Source: Albula goreensis
Lineage: Eukaryota > Chordata > Actinopteri > Albuliformes > Albulidae
DNA length: 64,000 nucleotides
NCBI GenBank assembly: GCA_022829145.1
Contig: CM040764.1
Location: 14,235,670 to 14,299,669 of the forward strand
Direction of reading: 5' to 3'
Below, one piece after another: positions 14,092-25,268 of the stretch (position 1 is its first letter; every line of letters starts with the position of its first letter). The translations under genes and the position numbers were made by a program. Below the pieces are notes generated by a model that worked only from the letters and a program-made list of their open reading frames with translations, was not told the origin of the DNA and made no database searches.

Positions 14092-15171
14092 TTCGTTCAC
14101 TGTCATGTTGAGCAATTTCATCAGCTTATTGGGCTGGATTCAGTTCCAACCCTCTGATAAAATTTTGCAAGCATCTGTCTGACAGAGTGGAAAGCAAAAT
14201 TTCATTTGTGTGTATTCTCACATGCCCAATACAGTACATGCTTATTAAAATGCTCCACAGATGAGGATTAATATTTCTATTAAATCTTGCCGAACAGGAC
14301 CACAGTACTTTCATTTGGATGTAACATGTATAACGTTTGATATTAACCAGCTGAAGTACCATGCAGTAGCAGAGAACTTTATCTATTTATTTTTTATTTA
14401 TGATGTTGTTGCTTCTGATTTATTTAGCACATATTAAAGTATTATCAGAATTAAAAAGTGTTGCAAATAAACTTGATTATAAAAAGAGTTATCAGACTGA
14501 GTTCTAATTCCAAATCATCCCAAGATTTGTGATGATTTTATGTTATGTGTACCAAATTAGAAACAGTGTGAAAGGTACTATGCTGGATGCAATGAGATAA
14601 AATGGTTTCGGCTTCAAATGGGTGAGCTTTTTAAAATCATGAGAAATAATAATAGCCTGATTAAATGTGACCCTGAGCTGCAGTTTTCTGAAGATCAGTG
14701 AGCCCCAGTAACAGCAGCCACAGTCTCCAGCTTTGCTTCAAACAGCTCTTTATCTCACACATGCTTGCTTCACTATTTATGCCTTGTGTGTGCTGGAAGT
14801 TTCATCGCCGCTGAAGTCCCAGCGCAGAAGGTCTGCCTCGTCCGTGGCACTGACAAAAATGTGCAACACTGTGTTGTCACTACTGCAAGTGTCTTTGTCA
14901 GATTGCGCATAACAGCAGTGGCAAGCCGCACACAATTCCTGCGGGACGTGATGTGACATTTCCTGGCAGAGCATCACTTTGCAGTAATGGAGCATGCCCA
15001 GCCCCCACCCCCTCCTCCCGCACCCCCACAATCCCCCAGAATGGTGGAGATGAAACCACAAACGGATGAACATTAGCTGTGGGCTGCTTTGCTCTCTCTA
15101 TGAATCTTTCATGCGTCTGTGCTGCTGCGGCCTTTGTCTGTCTCAGCACACTGTTTCTTGAAGTCTGGAGA
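14092..15171. other. Non-coding stretch, nothing recognised
   Basis: AT-rich to about 14.6 kb, then more balanced. A C-rich run lies near 15001-15036. No gene recognised. Confidence 0.55.
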
Positions 15172-15325
15172 GGGAGACTGTGTCACGCCATTGGATAAGG
15201 GAGAGGGAGACTGTGTCACGCCATTGGATAAGGGAGAGGGATTCTGTGTCACGCCATTGGATAAGGGAGAGGGAGACTGTGTCACGCCATTGGATAATGG
15301 AGAGGGAGACTGTCACACCATTGGA
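15172..15325. repeat. 33-bp minisatellite, four full copies plus a partial
   Basis: Full copies at 15172-15204, 15205-15237, 15238-15270 and 15271-15303, and a partial copy to about 15325. The unit starts gggagactgtgtcacgcc. Copies differ by only a few bases (gactg/attctg in copy 3, aagg/aatgg in copy 4), so the array is fairly young. Because 33 is a multiple of three, the plus-strand frame at 15119-15424 stays open through it as an 11-residue repeat (GEGDCVTPLDK). There is no other sign of protein. Confidence 0.95.
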
Positions 15326-15559
15326 GGCAGCCTACTAATTGGATTTTCTTATCTTGGGTCCAAAATAAATAATTGTAAAGGACAAGGAATGGAGACCTTG
15401 TCAATTTATATGAAGTCGAAGTAATGCAGCTTCATGTGGTCAGAAGTGCATTGTGTGTGTGTGTCCGTGTCCGTACCTGTGTGTGTGCTTTTACGCAAAA
15501 CCGATGCTCATCCCTCATAATGGAAAAGGAACACTAGCCGAGCTTTCAAAAGCTAAAGT
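15326..15559. other. Non-coding stretch with a short TG-rich patch
   Basis: A brief TGTG-rich patch at about 15452-15488. Otherwise nothing recognised. Confidence 0.5.
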
Positions 15560-15745
15560 GGTCTTCTCTGATAGTTATTTGCTTTGCGCTGCAGGTGTGA
15601 TGTTTCAGGGAAAGCCCATTTATTGTTATTACAATGGATTTACAGGGGTGGGGTATTAATGCAGAGATTCTGGCAGTGCTACAATCCACTAATGGCAGCG
15701 TTATGCTAATGGCAGTTTGAACATTTGAAGGCATCATTTCCCATG
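15560..15745. promoter_or_regulatory. Candidate conserved non-coding element
   Basis: Non-repetitive block with SOX-like words (ttattgttattacaatgg), a POU-like atgctaatg and ctaatgg words. Enhancer-like by texture only. Confidence 0.22.
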
Positions 15746-18700
15746 GCTTGAGCAGCTGAATGTTTATTTGAGTTTATTTCATGTTTGGACATTGATAAGT
15801 AGATGGAAATAATGTTTAACTCTGATACCATTCTCTTGACCCCATTTGCCAAAATTTGGGTGAACAACTACAAGGAGCTTACACCCTCCCCCCCTCCCAC
15901 AAACACACCCATCCACAGCATGCTCCAGGCCCAGAGTCCCTGGGACAGCATTCCAGTTGGACAGATGGGTGGCGGTTTGAGGAGCTATGGTGGCCGTGTT
16001 CTGTGCCAGCGAACGCTGGCAGCTCTTAGATTTAATTACATTCACAGTATGGTGAGCAGAGCTCTGCCATGGGCTGGAGTCCGTCCTCGGGTTTCAGCCG
16101 AGTGACAGTGCAGACTGCTCGACTTAAAGATGCTTCAAGATGCCCATTTTTAAAACCAGTACAAAAATAGATGAATAAAACAAGTTTCCTCTCGATGTCA
16201 TAACAGAATGAAATGCGACGACCAGAGATAAAAACAAATTAATCTTTCACTTGTACAGTGGGAGGAAACTCAAAATAAAAATCTTAATTGGATCAACAGC
16301 TGCCAAAGCTTTTCACTTATGCATACACTTGATTCTTTGCCTGCCACTTGTGTGGTTGATTAATGATATTTTTGGTAAACACATGGCTTGTGTAGTAGTT
16401 AAATAATTCACTAAATCAATACAGGAAAATTATCTGAATTACAAATGAAAAGGCAGCTGTGGGCAGGAGAAATGCTTCTCAAAAACTTCAGGAATCCAAA
16501 AGGCTGGCTACAACACAAACCACATACACGTGTACCCTAGCGTTCTACCTGCCTCCTCCCTTAGATTGGTCTGGAACTATATCCCCTGTTCTTTGATTCT
16601 ATGCACACCTATGTATGTATACAAACAGCTACAGATATGAACATGGTAAAAAAAAATGTTTTGAATGATGGACTGCAAAAGCTCTGTGTTATGGTGGAAA
16701 TCAGTAAAACAATTCATTCTAAGCACATGGAAGCTGTGAAGCCCCAGCCAACAGTTGCACAAAGAAAATTAGAAAATTAGACAATATTATAGGGGAGATA
16801 TACTATACCATTAATAGTTAGGAGTAATTGCATTGGGCAAGCAGCCAATGAACTCCTAAAACACAATCCTTGAATGATTTAGTCATTTGGCAGGATTCCA
16901 TTAAGTAAACTGAAGATACTTTAGACAAAGCCCTTTTGATATTAATCCAAATGTATTCAGCCGTGTTGCTCTTTATTTCTCTGCTCTTTTACAGTCCAGT
17001 CAGGGTAATGGATGGTGAAGTAAACTAATATCCAGGGATCCTTCATCATTGCTTATTACGGTCTTGTAGCCCATGCATAATTTCATATTTGCTGCTTCTG
17101 GGTCAGCCATCTTGCAGAGGAAGTCTCGCAGAATCATTGCATTACTGTACGCTCTTCTTTTGAGTGTGCTGTTCCTTCACAGTTTCCCTGTCCCCTGGAT
17201 ATATGTCCTTGCATATTTTACAGATGTAACATCTCTATCCTGTTTGTAAAGTCACTGAACAAATGAAGAGGTCTTACTTTTCCAACTAGTTGGGTGAATT
17301 ACTACATCGCCACTCTGTGCTTGGGTTTTTGTTGCGCGTGTTCTTCAGTAAAATCGGTAAAGCTGGCTGGAAGGAGCCTTTGATAAGAGATACGATTACA
17401 GACTGGAGTGATGTGAATGGATGAGGAGTGCCGAAGGTGGGGGAGTTCAGGGGAGACGACTGCATGGGTCTCCTGACCCAGACCGTGATGAGGAAGTACA
17501 GGCACAGCCAGCTTGAGGTCTGACTCACACTGCAAAAACTCACAAAAGGCCTGCTATTTTTCATTACTTTGAGTGAGAAATAACCTGTAGATTGGAGGGC
17601 ACCAAGAGACACAGCAAGAGCCAAAGATGTGTAACTGTGACAGATGTTCTGCTGTGTATGAAACTAAAGGGAATTTAGAGCAGTTAATATTAGTCATGCT
17701 CATTTTAGAAGCTTGTGCACAAGTGCATATTTTCAAAGACAATACATTATTACAGTACAGTGTTTTTGGTTCATTTGTTTTATATGTTATATGAAAGGCA
17801 GTTCCTTCCTTGATTCCATCTCGTTAGATGTTGGGGAACTTAACCCACAGTCCAAGCTTGGAGCCGCAAATCATAGGGACACTGTTGTGCCTTTGGAACA
17901 AGGTGGAGCATATTTGTGCATGGATCAAAACCTTCCCAGAAATTTCTCAGAAACTCTCACAAAAGAGAAAAAAATAGGTATAGAAATAGGTTTATGGCTA
18001 ATTCATTTCAGAGGAGAGGCACACCCTTGTGGAATAAATATTTGGAGATAAATATAGTGGAGAACATATTTTCACTGTCCACTTGTAGTACCTCAGATTT
18101 AATTTTGTAAGGTGGAAAATACGTCATAAATGGAGCACCCTCACCAAAAGACAATTTGATGCAGTTCTTGACAGACTGAGTCATTAACTTTCTGTGTTAA
18201 TCTTTCTGCCTTTATCTTAGCCATCATAGAATACATCTGTGCTGTCAATGTTTGATCACAGTTGAGCTTGAACTGAAAAATCCTTCCACTAATGTTATTC
18301 ATTTAGTTTTCTTATTTCTTATTTTTCCTCTTCAGTGGTATTTAATGGAAAGTGACAGAAATGTAATAGCATTGCCCTTCCTTTTCTTTGAAGAGTCAAA
18401 CCACACATTAAACACAACTCCAGTGCTTAAAGTAACTCCATCACACATTTTCAAATGTAATTTATGGATTTAAAATTAGACACTTAAAAACCAGAGAACT
18501 GCAATGTAAGCAGCTGTCATAGACTCTGATGCCCTTGCTCACTGTCTGTGAGGGAAGGCCAGTCACCCTCTGTCATGGGATCTGGGTTTGCTGTTTGGGT
18601 TTTTATGCAATCGAAGTGCTCCGTTCCGCTGCTTGGGTGATTGCAATAAGACCTCAGGGCCATAAAAGTGTGAAGATTTTGTGCTAAAACACCTCAGCAA

Positions 18701-21700
18701 AACCGGATGTGCTGCTCCACTGAATTCTGTGAGGAGACTGTCAGTCCAGACTATCAGTAATCCCAGGAAAACAAAGGAAACAGGATTTGTCACAGCTCTG
18801 TGGCGAGAGAAGGATAACTTTAATTTTCATTTCCATTTCACCTCAGGTTTTCACACCTTCTTAGCACACAGTCACTTTATCCTTTAATAAGGCCTCGGCA
18901 CAGGGGGACCGTTTCCTCTGCTTTGTAATGGTAGCTCTGCAGAGTGGTTGTGCAGGTGCGCTGTAATAATTCCATGCCAGGTTTAAGCCTCTGTGCTTTA
19001 TCTTATTTAATCTTACAGAACTGGAGTAACCCTCTCTGTAAAAGCTGACCGTGACAGAGCTTAGTTTACTTCCTCCACCTATGTTTACCTTGTGTGGTTT
19101 TCGGACATCGAGCGCTCTTGAGCTGTAAACACAGGAAGGAAGCAGACGTCTATGTATGTGCATCATTGTCTATTTGTTTGATCATTTGTTTTCCTTGGTG
19201 GGCAGAACCACATTAACTGGGGACAGAGCTCAGTGTTACACACAAACACAGAGAAATAAATGAACGGAACCTTTTTCATTGAGAAATAAATTAAAGCCAC
19301 GATTGATACAGTTTATTTTCAATGTACTGATATACCATGATGCGTTCAAGTCTAGAGAACTTTTTTTTGACAGACTACAGGGTTTTGTGGATTGTCCTGT
19401 GTTGGAGTCATACAGCACATGTTGCTGTCAGTAAACAGAAGGCCATTTGCATTCTAAGCGTATGAAATTTCTGGGTGTACGGGTCTTCAGCCTCTTTAAA
19501 CTATGCAGAAGTATGCTTATAAACTATTATGGAAAAAGTTGCCTACTGTGCATGTGTTTGACAAGGCTAACAACTACCCCCTGGATTCATTTTTAAATCG
19601 TTGTATTTTTCTAGAATGTCTTTTATCATGATTTAAAAATTTTACTGACTAAATAATTGTAAGAGTCAAATAATTATAGTGAGAAACATTTTTTGGGAAA
19701 GAGAATGTTCCGAAAGAAAGCAGGCCGAATTAAAATGACATCATTATACAAAACACTGAGAACCCTGCTTGAATAGATTGCAGTGTAGAACGTTTCGATG
19801 CAGGAGTGGAATGACAAACACAAAATTGGTGAAGAAGAACTTTCAGTGTTCTCATGTTAAGATTGTCATACGGCTCAATGGCAATTTTAAATCCCTTTTG
19901 GGACATGGATTTGAATGATACAGTGATTGAAAGCTGTACACTGTGCACAAATATCAATATGGAGGACATTAGTGTATAAGAGTGGTTGAGTGTGCTCCAG
20001 AATAAAGAGGAAATTACTAGGTAGAGTACATTTAATTTGGCATGAGTAACTACCTGTCTTAAATGTGGTCACTCAGAATATAATGGCAGTGTAGATGGAA
20101 AATATATGCCAGGTATACACATTAACGTTAAATGGTATCTTTTTCATTTTTTTAAACACAGTGGAATAGAAAAGTATTTCTCCTGCCATTACAGCTAGAC
20201 AAAAATTTCTGACGATATCAGAGGTATCTTACTTCCTCAGTAAGTCTTCCTTACATTCACTCTCTAAATTGATCACACTTGCCTCTGCTCAAACTGATAA
20301 TCTTACTTAAACTATTGAAATATGTGCCATTTGGAAAGGTGTGGAATACAAAGAGAAAATGCATGCACGAGTTGAAGACCTTTTTGAAATGCCAGAGGAA
20401 ATATTAGTTATTCGACCATAGAAGTCCATTTCGTGATTTAAGAAATCCTAGCCTGACTTAAACCAATTTCCCAGGTGTCAGGACTTATGTTCTTGCATGC
20501 ATTGCAGGTGTGACATAGCTGTCCTGTTTGGTACAGTTCCTGAGAAGACAAAAGGGGTATGACTTTTCCAGCCAGTCAAGACATCCCTGCCCATTTTATG
20601 AGCATTTCCTCAGGTGATATGAGGGAGGACTGAATGTTTGGCTGGAAATGGTCTTTAAGTTTTGAAAATGGCATGAAAATGGTAAACTAAAGGTCGTAGG
20701 GCTAGAAATTGTCAGAATCCTGGATACAATCAATGTTCCTTACTTTAAAATGGACACAGTTGTTGTTTTTTCTTCCCAAAAAACACAGGTTTTATGAAGG
20801 TCTTAAGAAGTTAAAATTCATATAAAGTGAGGATGACATGTAAACAGATGGGAATTTTCTGGCTACATGACATTTTTGCATTTGTGAGCTGTTCTGACCT
20901 TCTCTCAGCAAGACACATTTTCATTCATTTTTTAAACTTGCCAAAGACTAGCAAACTTTAGGAGAGAAATTAGAAATCTTTTTTTTCCACCTTGTCATGT
21001 TTTCTACTGCGGCTTTTCTTTCAGCAGCTCTGGTGAACAATGAGATATGAGATTAATCTCTTCTGTTCTGTTTGGGCTTTGTGAGCTTGAAAGTTTGTCA
21101 TTGCTGTCAGCCGCATTTCCCTTTATCATAGCCATAGGATTGTTTCCCTGAGGCAAAGTCAGAGATTTCTGTCCAAAAGCCATAACCATTTAGTTTATTT
21201 CTCCTCTCCTTTTTTTATGACTCACGCACTCCTGAGGTTTGCATTTTCTTCTTAATGCTACTGTGTGGTCCATGACAAGAAATACATTTTGAGATTTTTT
21301 ACCACCACTTAAGATGAATAGGGATGAATAGTCCTGGGAAGGCAATCATTTCTAATGTAATGACCGGTAAGAGAGAGAAAAAAGGGCAAAATACTCCTTA
21401 ATTCATTGTGCTTCAATGTGTGTAGAGAGACATGCAAGCAAAATGTAAGTTGTAATATGTGTAGTGTAAGTACCTGGTCTACTTCAATGGAACAAGAAGT
21501 GAAGACTCTGTATTTGCTGTATGAAGTATGAATATAGACTCTTTAATAACTACGCTATGTATTTGGTCACACACCAAAAATCATGTTACTGTCAAGTTAC
21601 TAAACATGCTTCTATGAAAATTATTTTTTAAATTATGTTCTCATCAGCTCTCATCTCTTTCCTATCAAGTAATCTGACTACATTTAAGCATACAGTTTCT

Positions 21701-21924
21701 CATATGGAAATCTTTATTTAGAAAAATTGTGAGATCTGTGAAAAAATTGAGAATGCTATATCTATCTGGAAATGCCCTATAATGCACTGCTGTTTTTCAT
21801 AGAACTTTGTCTCTCACTGTCTGGTGCACTTGGCATCATGCTGGCAGGGATGTTGTAAGCAAACTGAAGTTTGTCTAGTTTCAGCCCTGTTCATCGATCA
21901 AACGTTGTGGGCTGCACACACGTC
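15746..21924. other. Long non-coding stretch, nothing recognised
   Basis: About 6.2 kb of unique, mostly AT-rich sequence. I saw no mobile element, no simple repeat longer than about 20 bp and no credible coding frame. The longest open frames (112 codons at 17286-17624 minus and 17713-18051 plus) look like no known protein. Confidence 0.55.
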
Positions 21925-22160
21925 GGTTGTGTCTCAGGCAGGTTGCGAAAGGTGACCATTTTAATATTGCCAAAGTACTTCCAGAGGATGAATTCTTATC
22001 TGTTAAACAGCTCTATAATCTCATTGGACAAGCAGCGCGAGGCAGTGTGAGGGGATTACAGGACTGTGAGATGAGAGGAACTTCTTTATTGAAAGGAGAA
22101 GACAGGAAGGGCAGGACAAGGCTGCTCGGGAAGGCACTGAGGGCTCGCTGAATAAGAAGT
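21925..22160. promoter_or_regulatory. Candidate conserved non-coding element
   Basis: Non-repetitive block with gaccattttaatattgcc, a tctgttaaacag palindrome and ctcattgg words. The 74-codon plus frame across it (21927-22151) has a plausible amino-acid mix but no family resemblance and no splice or start context I would trust. A conserved non-coding block is the likelier reading. Confidence 0.2.
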
Positions 22161-22249
22161 CCAACGCAGGCCCTAAGAGGCACAGCGGGGGCCGTTAATA
22201 TTGAGCCTGTATAACCCAAATTAGATGTGAGATGTTTACAGCGCACTGC

Positions 22250-22770
22250 AGTGGAGACGCCTCTGCCAGGCAGCCAGTCTGTCTTATGCCTTCACATACA
22301 GCCCCCGCGGGTCCAGCAGTCAGGCTGTCTTATGCAAGTAGGCCAGAGTTGTGCCAGTGTCATATGTCTGAGCCAGCAGTGCAGCCATGCACACCCCAAA
22401 GTCTCCTATCTGCCTGAGGTAGGGTCCGTATCTCCGCCAGCAAGCACTCACGCAATGAAAGGGCAAGGTAATCTAGCCGGAGCCAGATCCGCTGCGAATT
22501 GTGCATAGGTTTTTTTGCGCAGATGCGTTGTGTTGCCGTGGGTCTGTTGTGCTGCTGACCCAGAGAGGTGTTGTTGCCGGTAGGAGCGGTGCAAACGTTA
22601 GCGGCCTGATTTGTGTAATGCGATCAGCATTCTGCACAGCTGTGCCTCAGGTGCTGTTCACCAGGTGCTCTCTGGCACTCTGCTCTGTTCGTTTGGGGAG
22701 CTGTGGGCTTGAAATGGCAGATGAACGTGCTGCTGCAGACACGACTGTCCCGATGTTGCTGTAGGTTGAG
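22250..22770. other. GC-richer, CpG-bearing patch with a small direct repeat
   Basis: Elevated GC and CpG (ccccgcggg, ctccgcc, gccggagc, atccgctgcg, ttgcgcagatgcg, gccggtag, aacgttagcgg). The word ctgtcttatgc occurs at 22279-22289 and 22325-22335 within similar flanks, a 46-bp-spaced direct repeat. No open frame here is recognisable. Confidence 0.4.
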
Positions 22771-24059
22771 CTAGCTTGAGCCTGGGCTTGGTGTCTGTGC
22801 CAAATCAACCCAGTTGTCTTCATCCCAACAACAGACTGTTTGAGTTTTAAGGCTGCCACATGCTTCAGACAAACTAGTTTGTATGATGCACTGTATGACA
22901 GTTAGATTTAGCAAAGCTGTTCTGAATACCTTTTCAGAATAAGCTAAACTCAAAGGTGCTGTTTGCTTTTAAATGCTGTTTTCAAGTGGTTTGAAATTCT
23001 CACCGCTGACCCAAATTTGCATATCCCTCCTTGACCTCGTCAGCTTGCATCTACAATCCTGTGAGTTAGAGCAGCTCTGTTTGTCATGTTTACACTTAGG
23101 AATGCATTTGACTTTTTTCAAGTGCTGTGGGGGTTGGGCAGTCATCAGAACAGTCAGCCAATCAGGGCGGTGGTTCATTAATTTCAACAGATGAGTGTGT
23201 CATGGCCACTCAAACGGCCTGTTCATTTCAGAGGGAGAAACAGCAGCATGGAAATACTTTTTTAGTAAATATGACATTTTTTAATTTTAAAATCACATGC
23301 ATTTCATAGGTGCTCAGGAATGTGGTGACACTGAAAGGTGAAAGCGTGAGCGTGTATGTGCAGAGCTGATTCATTCGACACTGAGATGCAGTCTGATATA
23401 GCCTCTTGACTCCCTCAGTGCAGACCTGCTAATGTGTCGTGTAATGCATTGGTTATACTCTGCTGCAAAAGCCATCGCCTCCTCCGGCACTTTCAGCTCC
23501 CTCCTGTTAAACTGCCTTTCTCCTCCACCTTCATTTGTTCTCTTTCCACTCCGCTGCACTTCCATCATTTATTTATTTTCTGATGCGCCAAGCGTGGCAA
23601 AACAAAATAACAACAACAAAAAAATTTGGATGGGGGGAAAAAAAACATTGCACACACAAATCTCAGTGACATCTTTCCAAAAAAGATGCATTAAATATCG
23701 AATGTCATATTTTATGAAGGAAAGGATGGGGGAGAAAAAGGTGTTTCATAAAATCAGTTTGTGATTTTACCCCTGTTAAACAAAAATACACATTTTTTTT
23801 CCCAGGTGTTGTGACTATGGGAGCCCATTACTGGCATTGTTTGTTTTCTTAAGCAGAGAAACTGGAGGCTGTACTTTGTCTGTTATTGTCCTTAATGAAA
23901 TGGTGCTGTTTACCCAAGAGCAGGAGCTGCCACGACTCCACAGCGTAATAAATATTGATTGTTTCCGTGAGATGGGGAGAAAGAAGAAGGGAAAAGAGAA
24001 ATGACTAGGCGGTGGATTTCTTCGCTCTTTCATGAGTGTCAGTTGCCTAATCAGTCAGC
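22771..24059. other. Mostly unrecognised non-coding stretch
   Basis: No gene. The block at about 23815-23980 (tcttaagcagagaaactgg, taataaatattgattg) has enhancer-like texture but nothing specific. Confidence 0.45.
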
Positions 24060-24200
24060 ATAGTGTGGGGTATTGCGTATGGTGCGTCTCTGGCAGCCCT
24101 TCGCTCACAGCTGCCTACGCCGATACTGTCGTTAGTGGCGGTGGTGGTCGGCGATTAGGGTTGTCAGGCAGCTGTGCTCGTTAGCGAGTCAGGAGTGAAT
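24060..24200. other. CpG-bearing patch containing a nested stem-loop
   Basis: CACAGCTGCCT at 24106-24116 is exactly reverse-complementary to 24166-24176 (11 bp). Just inside, CGCCGA at 24118-24123 pairs with TCGGCG at 24148-24153 (6 bp), with a one-sided bulge of about 12 nt. Immediately outside, CTCG-ttag-CGAG at 24177-24188 forms a small second hairpin. The stem arms each hold a CAGCTG E-box, and the loop is a GGCGGTGGTGG run. CpG content is well above the flanks. It could be a structured RNA segment or paired E-boxes of a bHLH-type enhancer. Confidence 0.5.
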
Positions 24201-25196
24201 ACACACCCAGGTCGCTATAAAACTATCATTACAAGGTGGAAAAGGGGGAATTGAAGAAAACTATTAAAAAGGCCTCCCTCATTCCATCCTTACTTCATAA
24301 CTACCAACACTGGATGCAACTCAGCAGCTTGAGAATAATACAGTTATGCTAATAACGCATAAAGGAACATCTCAACATGATGGAATGTAAACTGTGCAAA
24401 CAATTCTGCAGAATTTTGTAATTCGATTTCATAATTAGAAAGTACATTTGTACTCCAAAGAAAATAACAGAGGGAGGTATTTCCTTAGAGCAGGAAAAGA
24501 ACGGTTTAACAATGATTTAGTAACATTAATAACCTACCCTTTCTAATACAGTAGGATAAGCACTGCCGGCTTTAAATTAGCCATTTCTGAATTATTCTGC
24601 ATTAGAGCTACTTGGTTGGTTCAAGTGTGGGGGGAACAAAGCAACAGGAACACTCGATATTAGCCTTTTAAATTAAGATAAATATGCAGAATCCTCAGGG
24701 TCACTCACCAGTTACTATTTTGTTTAATGCGTCTCTGAATGACTAGGGATTTGATTGGCTGTATTAGCACTGTGACTGTGACTGCTAATCTCCCATGGCA
24801 GCACAAAGCAGCACATATAGCCTGCACATATTTAAATAAGCTCCATAGAAACACATCTCAGTGCCCTTTTACACAGGACTCAGACGATCTTCCAGAACCC
24901 TCCCTCTCGTACTGCAGCTACATAATCCTGACTTTAATTTTCACACAAAGCCAATTCATGAGATGTACAGGCCCCTCCAGCCAATTCTGCTTGCCGTGGT
25001 TCTTCCTTGAAGAGAAGCAGGAGGGTAGTTATGCTGAAACAGGAGGAGTTGGAATAGTTAGGCCCCTGTGGTTATGCAGGCAGATGATCAGAGATTACTT
25101 GTTTAGCCATATGCCTGCAGGCCCTTACAAACTCTGGGCTGCAGGAGATGGATGCGGTTGCTACATCAACCGCCACCACTGTGCATTTTGTTAAAA
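24201..25196. other. Non-coding stretch, nothing recognised
   Basis: A 151-codon plus frame (24739-25194) shows no known domain and no coding-like context. I treat it as chance. Confidence 0.5.
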
Positions 25197-25268
25197 GTCT
25201 GTTTAGCTCAGTCGCTAAGAGGCAGATCAAGGAGGCTCTGAGGTTTCTGTTTGACTCTGGGCAGTGAC
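25197..25268 (+). other. tRNA-like head, very weak
   Basis: ttagctcagtcgctaagagg resembles a tRNA A-box/D-arm, and about 45 bp on, ctgtttgactctgg resembles a B-box/T-arm (GTTCGANTC). A full cloverleaf does not form convincingly: the D-stem ends GAGG, not GAGC, and acceptor pairing is poor. It could be a decayed tRNA pseudogene or SINE head, or chance. Confidence 0.15.

Noticed and set aside
15119-15424. Plus frame with 11-residue GEGDCVTPLDK repeat
   Set aside because: The repeat is a DNA minisatellite with a period divisible by three. Outside it there is no protein signal.
24739-25194. 151-codon plus frame
   Set aside because: No domain, no coding-like context.
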